Shown here: piece by piece, positions 1 to 5,915 of the stretch
Layout: every line of letters begins with the position of its first letter
How positions within the stretch are numbered: the first letter of the stretch is position 1
DNA from: Bacteroidota bacterium
GTDB taxonomy: Bacteria > Bacteroidota > Bacteroidia > NS11-12g > UBA9320
Direction of reading: 5' to 3'
Length of the DNA: 5,915 nt
Assembly (NCBI GenBank): GCA_947499775.1
Contig: CANMPY010000137.1
Span: forward strand, 1-5,915
Position numbers and translations under genes: made by a program
Notes under the pieces: model-generated
Told to the model about the DNA's origin: nothing
Seen by the model: the letters and a program-made list of their open reading frames with translations, nothing else
Databases searched by the model: none

Positions 1-67
1 ATATAGGAAGAATCGCGTGTTGGCTTTTTAGTTTTGTTTTTGTGATGAGTTTTGGAGGAAAATTCAT
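1..67 (-). CDS. Possible start of a divergent gene, cut by the left window edge; product unknown
   Basis: An ATG at 67-65 on the - strand opens a frame with no stop for 22 codons up to the window edge. The visible peptide begins MNFPPKLITKTKLKSQ and is basic and unrecognised; it has no signal peptide or known motif. The case for it is the open frame plus a possible Bacteroidota promoter just upstream (TTTG, 20 nt, TAAATTTA, at 118-87), which would make it divergent from porZ. The case against is that 22 open codons in AT-rich DNA can occur by chance, and the opposite strand also has an open frame here (3-89). No Shine-Dalgarno sequence is seen near the start, which is normal for this phylum and so does not help. 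Confidence 0.22.
   Translation of the reverse strand, partial: MNFPPKLITKTKLKSQHAILPI
29..36 (+). promoter_or_regulatory. Candidate -7 box (TAGTTTTG) upstream of porZ
   Basis: TAGTTTTG matches the Bacteroidota -7 consensus TAnnTTTG at every fixed position and lies 73 bp before the porZ start codon. No TTG is visible at the usual distance of about 20 nt upstream, so the match is incomplete. The octamer has only six fixed positions and can arise by chance in T-rich DNA. Confidence 0.27.
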
Positions 68-86
68 GAAGAGAAAATTTTTTCCT

Positions 87-118
87 TAAATTTACCGTTC
101 TATCATTTCATGGCCAAA
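87..118 (-). promoter_or_regulatory. Candidate divergent promoter (TTTG-N20-TAAATTTA)
   Basis: Read on the - strand, TTTG at 118-115 is followed after 20 nt by TAAATTTA at 94-87. This is seven of eight positions like a TAnnTTTG -7 box with a correctly spaced -33 TTG. It would drive the small - strand frame starting at 67. It overlaps the first codons of porZ, so if real it would be tightly coupled to porZ expression. TAAATTTA is a palindrome in AT-rich sequence, so chance is a serious alternative. Confidence 0.22.
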
Positions 119-2377
119 CTATTTATTACACTCATACTTTTATTTTGCTGCTCAGATCTTCTACATGCACAAAAAACCAAATATAATGGTGTTGGGCGAT
201 GGAGAACTCACTTCCCCTATAAAGATGTAAAACAAATACAGGAGGTAGGCGACTACATTTATGTTTTACCCGAAAAAGGATTTTTCACTTTTCATCAGCC
301 AAGCGGTGAAATAAATGTGTATTCTAAAGTAAATGGGTTTAGCGATATTGATATATCAATTATGCGCTACATTGAATCCTTAAATAAAATTGTATTTGTA
401 TACGCTTCAGGCAATATTGATATACTAGATATAAAAACGAATGTGATACAAAACCTTCCCGATATACTTCGCAAAAATATATTGGGTGAAAAAACCTTTT
501 ATGATTTACAATATTTTGACAACATGGCCTATTTATCAAGCAGCTTTGGCATTATCAAAATTGATTTAAATAAATTAGAAATAAGCGATTCTTATCAGAA
601 TATTGGTCCCGATGGAAGTGTGGTTCCGGTATACTCCACCATACGCTATAATGACTATTTATACGCAGGAACCTCTAAAGGAATTTTACGGGCCAAGGTT
701 TCAGGTGTAAACTTAAGTGACTTTAAGTTCTGGCAAAATATTAGACCGGGTTTCGAAAGTAAACTGCTTCGTGTATTCGACAATAAACTATTTGGTGTTA
801 CCGACTCTATCTTCGAAACTTACGACGATAACATGAATAACCTTTGGCAAAATGTAAAGGGAAAAGCCAAGCGAAATAGCGTAAGCCTCGAACTTTGTCA
901 TAATAAATTAGTAGAAGCCCATTGGGGTGGATTTTTAATTTCGAACCCCGGAGGAAAATTAGATAGCATTCGTGAAAATACGATTGCATTTGGTATTATT
1001 GACAAAGGAAATATCATGTGGACCGGTGGTTTAGGTTTAGGATTTTTCAATATCAAACCTTCTGGTTCCTATGGATATTTCGGTATCAATGGCCCTAACG
1101 GTGTAACTACAAACAGCATTGTTGGGTGGCAAGATGAGGTTTGGGTGAGCAGCGGAGGACCTAATTTTTCATTTGGACCATCGTTTAATGGATCGGGATA
1201 TTATCATTTTAAAGAAAACCAATGGATTAATCGCCCTTCTACACCATCACGACTTGCCTCTATGTTTGATTTTACAAGTATTGCCATAAATAAAGCTTCA
1301 GGCGAAACGTGGTTGGGCAGTCATGGTTCGGGAGTAGCTCGCATCCAAAACGGGCAATTTGTTGAACGATTTGATACCGATAATAGCACCTTGCGAAAGC
1401 AAGCGGGTTTATTTACCATTACCCCCGGACTAGCCTTAGATACTAAAGGAAATCTTTGGGTGTCAAATTACGACACCGATAGCTGTGTTTCGCAGCGAAT
1501 GACCACAGGACAATGGAAATCTTATAGACTGTCAACCAAATCTGTTGGCGAAATGATAATTGACGATTTAGATCAAAAATGGATGGCAACCCCACGGGTA
1601 GGTAGTTCAGGAATAGTTATTTTTAAAGAAGCATCCCAAGGCAACCCACAACAAGAAAGGCTATTAATGAAAGGAAAAGGAGTTGGTGATCTACCATCAA
1701 ATGGCGTAAATGCATTGGTAATTGATAAAGATAATGAAATATGGATTGGCACAGATGAAGGGCTGGCTGTATTTTTCAATCCTGCTAGGGCCTTTGATTA
1801 TGAAGAAGATGCACAAAGAATTATTGTAGAACAAAACGGCATCGTTGGTTATTTATTAGGAAGCGAGACCATAAATGACCTTTGCATCGATGGGGCAAAT
1901 AGGAAGTGGGCCGTTACAAATAATGGAGCATTTTTGATTGAAAAAGATGGAACAAGTGTACTAGAGCATTTTACGATTGACAATTCACCATTGCCGAGCA
2001 ATATTATCAAATCAGTTGGAGTAAATGGCCTATCGGGCGAAGTATTTTTTGGTACTCAGAATGGACTTATTTCGTATGGTGGCAATGCAACCGATGCAAC
2101 CGATACACATAACGAATTAATAAAAATATATCCTAACCCTGTGCATGCCAATTACCAAGGCGACATAACCATTCAAGGGCTGCCCGATTATGCAACCGTA
2201 AAAATTACCGATGTTTCGGGTCGAATTATTTATGAAACTTTATCCAATGGAGGGATTGCAACCTGGAATGGAAGAATGTTTAATGGTAAAAAACCGCAGA
2301 CAGGTATTTACTTAATATTTAGTTCGAACAAGGATGACTACGAAAGCATGGTGAGTAAAATATTTATTGTAAATTAA
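110..2377 (+). CDS. porZ: PorZ-like type IX secretion system beta-propeller protein with C-terminal sorting domain
   Basis: In characterised Bacteroidota, PorZ is part of the outer-membrane attachment complex (PorU, PorV, PorQ, PorZ) that removes the sorting signal from type IX cargo and links the cargo to A-type lipopolysaccharide. The 755-aa protein starts with a signal peptide (hydrophobic residues 4-18, likely cleavage after LHA at 20). A PorZ-type N-terminal propeller begins WRTHFPYKDV at 31-40 and carries the NGFSD (75-79) and YASGNIDILD (98-107) motifs. A second propeller spans about 330-660, with regulator-propeller blades such as ALVIDKDNEIWIGTDEGL at 535-552. The tail from about 667 is a type A sorting domain with YPNP at 674-677. 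The length is near that of Porphyromonas PorZ. A Thr-rich linker (660-666) joins propeller and tail. The start is set by the signal peptide; no Shine-Dalgarno sequence is present. The next gene, recO, lies 50 bp downstream on the same strand. A generic secreted two-component-type propeller protein is the alternative, but the N-terminal motifs favour PorZ. Confidence 0.85.
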   Translation: MAKLFITLILLFCCSDLLHAQKTKYNGVGRWRTHFPYKDVKQIQEVGDYIYVLPEKGFFTFHQPSGEINVYSKVNGFSDIDISIMRYIESLNKIVFVYASGNIDILDIKTNVIQNLPDILRKNILGEKTFYDLQYFDNMAYLSSSFGIIKIDLNKLEISDSYQNIGPDGSVVPVYSTIRYNDYLYAGTSKGILRAKVSGVNLSDFKFWQNIRPGFESKLLRVFDNKLFGVTDSIFETYDDNMNNLWQNVKGKAKRNSVSLELCHNKLVEAHWGGFLISNPGGKLDSIRENTIAFGIIDKGNIMWTGGLGLGFFNIKPSGSYGYFGINGPNGVTTNSIVGWQDEVWVSSGGPNFSFGPSFNGSGYYHFKENQWINRPSTPSRLASMFDFTSIAINKASGETWLGSHGSGVARIQNGQFVERFDTDNSTLRKQAGLFTITPGLALDTKGNLWVSNYDTDSCVSQRMTTGQWKSYRLSTKSVGEMIIDDLDQKWMATPRVGSSGIVIFKEASQGNPQQERLLMKGKGVGDLPSNGVNALVIDKDNEIWIGTDEGLAVFFNPARAFDYEEDAQRIIVEQNGIVGYLLGSETINDLCIDGANRKWAVTNNGAFLIEKDGTSVLEHFTIDNSPLPSNIIKSVGVNGLSGEVFFGTQNGLISYGGNATDATDTHNELIKIYPNPVHANYQGDITIQGLPDYATVKITDVSGRIIYETLSNGGIATWNGRMFNGKKPQTGIYLIFSSNKDDYESMVSKIFIVN

Positions 2378-2382
2378 TTAGA

Positions 2383-2390
2383 TAGCTTTG
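2383..2390 (+). promoter_or_regulatory. Candidate -7 box (TAGCTTTG) upstream of recO
   Basis: TAGCTTTG in the porZ-recO gap matches TAnnTTTG exactly. It sits 37 bp before the recO start, a suitable distance for a short leader. The nearest TTG upstream (2367-2369) is 13 nt away, too close for a standard -33 element. It may give recO its own transcript in addition to readthrough from porZ. A weak 5-bp hairpin (AAGGA/TCCTT, 2400-2415) lies between it and the start codon. Confidence 0.3.
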
Positions 2391-2427
2391 CTTTAGGTGA
2401 AGGAAATTTATCCTTAAACTCTTAGAA

Positions 2428-3156
2428 ATGATTGTAAAAACGGAAGCCATTTGCCTTAAAAACACGCGCTATGGCGAAACATCCGTCATCTGTAAAATGT
2501 TTACCCTAGAACATGGGTTGAGCTCTTTTCTTATTCAAGGAATTTCTCGAAAATCAAGCTCAATAAAACCATCACATATTGCTCCGGGCAATATTTTAGA
2601 ATTAGTTATTTACCAAAAACCGTTTTCAACCTTGCAAAGGATTAAGGAAATTAAAGTAGTTAATCCGATAATATCCATTCATACGGATATGGTTAAAAAT
2701 TCAATTCTTCAGTTTATGATAGAAATAATTGCCAAAACAAATGAATCAGACCATAAAGATGTGATGGTTTTTGATTACATAAAGTTGGCTATTTTAGAAT
2801 TAGAACATACCATTGAAAATATAGCGTTTTATCCTCTTTATTTTTTATGCCGCTATTTACAATTTTCTGGATGGTTTCCTAATCTTGAAGTTTGGGATAC
2901 TGGGTATGTGTTTAACGTTAGAGAAGGAAAATTTACGCCACCTAATTTATTACCCAATTCCGATGAACTTAGTGAAAATAGCAGTCACCATCTTTATGCT
3001 TTCTTGGCTGAAATTGAAAAAAAAACACCCCTTATCGAACTAATCATCCAACACAAAAAAGTGCTGTTTAACGCAATGCTACTTTATTATGAGATCCATC
3101 TTTTAAAAGGAAATCGCATTAAGTCGCCTGCCATTTTAGCTGAAGTTTTGGCATAA
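2428..3156 (+). CDS. recO: DNA repair and recombination mediator protein RecO
   Basis: RecO works in the cytoplasm in the RecFOR pathway. With RecR it helps load RecA onto single-stranded DNA coated by SSB, and it anneals complementary strands during gap and break repair. The 242-aa length is typical. Residues 1 to about 78 form the N-terminal OB-fold, with the usual opening (MIVKTEAICLKNTRYGETS), a GLSSFLIQGISRKSS segment (30-44) and the LQRIKEIKV strand (69-77). The remainder is the helical domain, with FLCRYLQFSGWFPNL (139-153), GKFTPP (167-172) and the usual C-terminal KSPAILAEVL. The CxxC zinc-finger pairs of Deinococcus-type RecO are absent: the protein has only Cys9, Cys22 and Cys141. 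This fits my recollection of RecO in this phylum. No Shine-Dalgarno sequence precedes the ATG, which is supported by the family start. A strong terminator follows the stop codon immediately. Confidence 0.95.
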   Translation: MIVKTEAICLKNTRYGETSVICKMFTLEHGLSSFLIQGISRKSSSIKPSHIAPGNILELVIYQKPFSTLQRIKEIKVVNPIISIHTDMVKNSILQFMIEIIAKTNESDHKDVMVFDYIKLAILELEHTIENIAFYPLYFLCRYLQFSGWFPNLEVWDTGYVFNVREGKFTPPNLLPNSDELSENSSHHLYAFLAEIEKKTPLIELIIQHKKVLFNAMLLYYEIHLLKGNRIKSPAILAEVLA

Positions 3157-3158
3157 AA

Positions 3159-3183
3159 AAACGCCGATAGGGTATCGGCGTTT
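3159..3183. terminator. Bidirectional intrinsic terminator between recO and the OmpA-like gene
   Basis: A perfect 11-bp inverted repeat, AAACGCCGATA and TATCGGCGTTT, encloses a GGG loop. It starts just after the recO stop (3154-3156) and lies 19 bp beyond the stop of the converging - strand gene (3203). Seven A residues at 3155-3161 give the - strand transcript a clean U-tract. On the + strand the stem is followed by TTTATAT, a weaker but usable tract. It therefore probably ends both transcripts and is stronger for the OmpA-like gene. Confidence 0.88.
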
Positions 3184-3202
3184 ATATAAAAGGTAAATTA
3201 AA

Positions 3203-4747
3203 TTACTTTGCTTTTTTAATTTCTACTTTTCGATTTTTTTGATATTTAGAATCAGAGTCAATCTTTGTTTTATACTCTACGGTTATCCTATTTCGTTGAA
3301 TACCATAATAATCGTTTAAATAATCAACAACAATATTCACACGGTTCCTCGACAGTTTCTCACCTGATTTAGCACCGACCGCCCCATCAGGATATCCAAT
3401 AGTATTAATCTTCAGTTCTGGACATTCTTTCATTTTGGTCGCTATTTCATGTAGCAAGCCATAATATTCAGGTTTTATTTTAGAACTTCCTGGTTCAAAT
3501 ACTACTGGAGGAAACAGGATATCATTGCAATCACAACATCCTACTCCCGAAGATTGGCCACCTGTGGCAGAACCTGCAGATGCCAAGTGTATCCCTTTAT
3601 TCGTAACTAATGTATTAGTCGGCGATTTTGTGTCTTCATCTCGGTAATCTGGAACACCATCGGCGTCCATATCTATCATCATCCCCTTATTATCCACTGT
3701 AGCTCCTTTATCTGAAAAGGGTTCATCGTCATTGGCATCTATTATTTTATCGCCGTCGCTATCTACTGCTATACCACTACCATATACGTTAACACCTTCT
3801 GGGGTATTAGGATCTTTATCCAAAAAATCGGCAACACCATCATCATCTCCATCTTTGCTAAGCCCAGTAGCAATTTCTGAAATGGAATCCATTTTTTCGT
3901 ATAATGATTCAATAGGATTTAGCCAATCGTAATGATTCTCATCATTTTTTTTGTTCGATTTAATTTTAAAAGAGGCCTGAATGGCAACTAAAGTATAAAA
4001 ATCGGTAAACCGATTTCTCCATATGGGTGCTGAGAGCGCATCCAAATTATCGGATCGGGTATAATGCATTCGCAGCTCTATGCCCATATCTAAAAGTGTT
4101 CCAAAATTTCTTTTCACACCCATACCAAATGGTACTGTAAAATTGGCTCCTTTATAGCTTAAATATTCTCCAAGTGCTGCACTTGTGTCTCCAGCTACCT
4201 CCTTCCATCTGTCCTTTTTATTTTCCCAATCGCCTTTAACATTGCTCCACACCACACCCATTCCTACAGTCATATAAAGCTGATATTTGCGTAAAGGCCT
4301 TAAAAAAGAAAGGTTACCTAAAGTGAAAACCGTATTAATATTTAGGTCTTTAAAATTATTTACAAAATTGTATGAATCTTCAGACGGTGCTTGATTGCCA
4401 GCATCTTTTACATTTTTTCCTTTCCTAAATACACCATTATACTGTTTTGTACTCGTCCCATTACGACTAATGCGTTGATAATCGCGTCCCCCTTTAAGTT
4501 GACCAATATCGGCATTCACTTTTAAGGCAAAACTCTGCCCATATGAATATTTTGCATGCCCTCCAAAAGACATTCCTAATTTAAGGTTATCGGCATCGCC
4601 TTGAAACTCAGTTGGGCTTAGCTGAAAACCAATAGACCATTTACGAGAAGGCTCATATTTTGTTAAAAAACTCCCAACTTGAGCTTCTACAAAACATGGT
4701 AAAATAAGTATGCAAATTAAAACCAGTGCTTTAAATGATTTATTCAT
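3203..4747 (-). CDS. OmpA-family outer membrane protein with three thrombospondin type 3 repeats
   Basis: This is probably an outer-membrane protein that ties the membrane to peptidoglycan. A signal peptide covers residues 1-22 (cleavage likely after VEA; Cys18 is not in a lipobox). Residues 23 to about 263 are rich in alternating aromatic and hydrophobic strands and resemble a beta-barrel. A linker with DWLNP (274-278) follows. Three calcium-type repeats begin at Asp299, Asp329 and Asp359, exactly 30 residues apart; the middle one has lost the GV pair (DSDGDKIID). After a Gly/Ser-rich stretch (about 389-403) comes CCDCN (404-408), then an OmpA-like domain (about 413-511) with VFEPGSSKIKPE, GYPD, LSRNR and a terminal NRKVEI. 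Asp454 and Arg469 have the spacing of the Asp/Arg pair that binds diaminopimelate in Acinetobacter OmpA, although GHTD has become GYPD. The mature protein has only four cysteines (404, 405, 407, 442). The gene after it converges on it; the gene before it is a paralogue. A specific role cannot be named. Confidence 0.85.
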   Translation of the reverse strand: MNKSFKALVLICILILPCFVEAQVGSFLTKYEPSRKWSIGFQLSPTEFQGDADNLKLGMSFGGHAKYSYGQSFALKVNADIGQLKGGRDYQRISRNGTSTKQYNGVFRKGKNVKDAGNQAPSEDSYNFVNNFKDLNINTVFTLGNLSFLRPLRKYQLYMTVGMGVVWSNVKGDWENKKDRWKEVAGDTSAALGEYLSYKGANFTVPFGMGVKRNFGTLLDMGIELRMHYTRSDNLDALSAPIWRNRFTDFYTLVAIQASFKIKSNKKNDENHYDWLNPIESLYEKMDSISEIATGLSKDGDDDGVADFLDKDPNTPEGVNVYGSGIAVDSDGDKIIDANDDEPFSDKGATVDNKGMMIDMDADGVPDYRDEDTKSPTNTLVTNKGIHLASAGSATGGQSSGVGCCDCNDILFPPVVFEPGSSKIKPEYYGLLHEIATKMKECPELKINTIGYPDGAVGAKSGEKLSRNRVNIVVDYLNDYYGIQRNRITVEYKTKIDSDSKYQKNRKVEIKKAK

Positions 4748-4870
4748 GAGCTAATATTTTTATAAAATACGTATACATTTTTTTATTACTCTACATTAAT
4801 ATAGAAGGCTTCTAGTATTAAGACTTCATATATAGCACAATATTATGGCTTTATAAGATATATTAGTGTA

Positions 4871-4897
4871 ATCAAACTTTACACACTTATATCAAAC
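4871..4897. repeat. Direct heptamer repeat ATCAAAC, 20 bp apart
   Basis: ATCAAAC occurs at 4871-4877 and again at 4891-4897 (GTTTGAT on the - strand). The copies are 20 bp apart start to start, about two helical turns, upstream of the 514-aa OmpA-like gene. This spacing would suit two protomers of a regulator on one face of the DNA. The copies are short and the region is AT-rich, so coincidence is possible. The 223-bp gap (4748-4970) must hold the promoter if the gene has its own, but I found no exact TAnnTTTG on the - strand; the nearest is TAATATTG at 4845-4838. Confidence 0.3.
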
Positions 4898-4925
4898 CTG
4901 AATATTATTGTAGACGAAAAAACAG

Positions 4926-4966
4926 AAAAAAAAATGATTCGCTCAGTATCGTCCCATTTTATGGGA
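4926..4966 (-). terminator. Weak possible terminator after the second OmpA-like gene
   Basis: Five bases past the stop codon (4973-4971), the - strand has a 6-bp stem TCCCAT/ATGGGA with a 3-nt loop (4966-4952). A run of nine T residues lies at 4934-4926. The 17 nt between stem and T-run are too many for a classic intrinsic terminator, so termination here is uncertain and some readthrough into the next paralogue is possible. Confidence 0.3.
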
Positions 4967-4970
4967 TATG

Positions 4971-5915
4971 TTATTTCTTAGCTTTAATATCTATTCGTTG
5001 TTTCGAATATTTACCTCCCATGGTTTCTGGTTTGGTTTGAGTATTAAACTTGGTTCTTGAAATTCCAAAGTTGGTTACTAAATATTCAATAACGAGGTTA
5101 GTTTTGGCACGTGCACTTTGTTCCGATGATTTGTTCATGCCATAAAATCCAATTAAATCAATCGAAACTTCAGGACACTGCTGCAATTTGGTTCCGATTA
5201 AGTATAACGCCGAATAGGCTTCAGGACGGAATTCATTATCTTCATCTACAAAAATTGAAGGTAAATTAACCTCATTGCAATCGCAGCATGATGATGCAGA
5301 AGAAGCTGATTTAATTTCAACTTTACGACCCATTTTATCTACAATACTTCCAGCTGGCGTATTTGCTTCTTCGTCTCTTGTATCGGCTACACCGTCGTTA
5401 TCGCCATCTAAGGCTATTCCTTTCCCATCAACTTTTGTGCTAGTTGAAAAAATTTCATCGTCACGATAATCTGGCACACCATCTTGATCAGAATCTACAG
5501 CAACACCATTGCCATAAACCTTAGCTCCTTTTGGTGTAGCGGGCTCAGCATCAAATTTATCGGCAACCCCATCACCATCAGCATCTTTTACTTGCCTTGA
5601 TTTATCCAAAATCGCATCATTTGTAGGACTAATCCAATCCATATGTTCGGTAGCGCCTGATTTAAGAATTTTATAAGTAAGGTTGAAACCAAGGGTTGAA
5701 TAGGTATCGAAAGTTCTGTTTTTCCATACTGGAAAATTATAGGCGTCTAATACATCCTTTCGGGTATAGTTAAATCGATATTCAACTCCAAGATCCAATT
5801 TTGTGTTCAATTTTTTTGCAATACCAAAGCCAACAGGCCCCATTGCGTTAATTCCTTTAAACGTTAATATAGTATCAGGGCTGGTTTTTAGAAATGGATT
5901 ATTCAAATCGTTCTT
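4971..5915 (-). CDS. OmpA-like outer membrane protein with thrombospondin type 3 repeats, 5' end beyond the window
   Basis: This is a paralogue of the 514-aa protein. The frame stays open to the window edge; a TTG at 5906-5904 reads as an internal Leu in an alignable region and is not a credible start, so the N-terminus (about 190 residues by comparison) is missing. In the 314 visible residues: the last barrel-like strands (about 15-85, including LDLGVEYRFNYTR); DWISP (93-97); three repeats starting at Asp111, Asp141 and Asp170, all close to DxDxDGVxD and better kept than in the paralogue; a Ser/Ala linker; CCDCN (210-214); and an OmpA-like domain (about 217-312). Its four visible cysteines (210, 211, 213, 247) match the paralogue's. 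The OmpA domain is diverged: GFYG replaces GHTD, three residues are deleted before the helix, and Lys271 stands where the ligand-binding Arg would be. Peptidoglycan binding by the usual mechanism is therefore doubtful. Role otherwise unknown. Confidence 0.82.
   Translation of the reverse strand, partial: KNDLNNPFLKTSPDTILTFKGINAMGPVGFGIAKKLNTKLDLGVEYRFNYTRKDVLDAYNFPVWKNRTFDTYSTLGFNLTYKILKSGATEHMDWISPTNDAILDKSRQVKDADGDGVADKFDAEPATPKGAKVYGNGVAVDSDQDGVPDYRDDEIFSTSTKVDGKGIALDGDNDGVADTRDEEANTPAGSIVDKMGRKVEIKSASSASSCCDCNEVNLPSIFVDEDNEFRPEAYSALYLIGTKLQQCPEVSIDLIGFYGMNKSSEQSARAKTNLVIEYLVTNFGISRTKFNTQTKPETMGGKYSKQRIDIKAKK

Noticed and set aside
57..85. Imperfect hairpin GGAAAA ... TTTTCC before porZ as a terminator or leader structure
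   Set aside because: The stem is nearly all A-T pairs with a long loop, as expected by chance in this composition, and no T-run follows it.
3..89. Open + strand frame from the left edge ending in TAA at 87-89, as the tail of an upstream gene
   Set aside because: Only 28 codons, hydrophobic but with no recognisable C-terminal motif; it competes with the equally short frame on the other strand and neither can be decided from this window.
807..989. Open - strand frame inside porZ
   Set aside because: No motif, no suitable start context, and it lies wholly within a well-supported gene.
1573..1779. Second open - strand frame inside porZ
   Set aside because: Pro/Ser-rich antisense of a propeller blade region with no independent support.
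3732..3932. Open + strand frame opposite the calcium repeats of the 514-aa gene
   Set aside because: It is the reverse of the Asp-rich repeats, giving a Ser/Pro-rich low-complexity product; the - strand frame is clearly the real gene.
5275..5469. Open + strand frame opposite the repeats of the partial paralogue
   Set aside because: Same artefact as at the first paralogue: a Ser/Pro-rich mirror of the calcium repeats.
5904..5906. TTG as the start codon of the second OmpA-like gene
   Set aside because: The frame remains open to the window edge, the TTG lies within the region homologous to the middle of the paralogue, and no signal peptide follows it, so the gene begins outside the window.

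Overview
The window looks like a chromosomal stretch from an AT-rich member of the Bacteroidota (Bacteroidetes). The evidence is a PorZ-like type IX secretion protein with its own C-terminal sorting domain, a RecO without zinc-finger cysteines, outer-membrane OmpA-like proteins with calcium-binding thrombospondin type 3 repeats, start codons without Shine-Dalgarno sequences, and matches to the Bacteroidota -7 box TAnnTTTG. Genus cannot be decided from the sequence. I see no tRNA, rRNA, CRISPR array, insertion sequence or phage gene.

Left half (1-3183): a short leader precedes a + strand pair, porZ (110-2377) and recO (2428-3156), 50 bp apart. PorZ is a secreted beta-propeller protein of the cell-surface complex that finishes type IX secretion cargo; RecO is a recombination-mediator protein. 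A short reading frame running off the left edge on the - strand may be the start of a divergent gene (low confidence).

Middle (3159-3183): a perfect 11-bp stem with a 3-nt loop lies between two converging genes and should end transcription in both directions.

Right half (3203-5915): two paralogous - strand genes in tandem, 223 bp apart. The first is complete (514 aa); the second is cut by the right window edge (314 residues visible). Both visible parts share the end of an N-terminal membrane-barrel-like region, a DW(L/I)xP linker, three DxDxDGxxD repeats at about 30-residue spacing, a CCDCN motif and a C-terminal OmpA-like domain. They differ where it matters for peptidoglycan binding: the 514-aa protein keeps the Asp/Arg pair at canonical spacing, while its partner has Gly and Lys there.

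This looks like ordinary core and cell-envelope gene content and not a new defence or mobile system. The most interesting parts are the diverged OmpA-like pair and its conserved four-cysteine signature.
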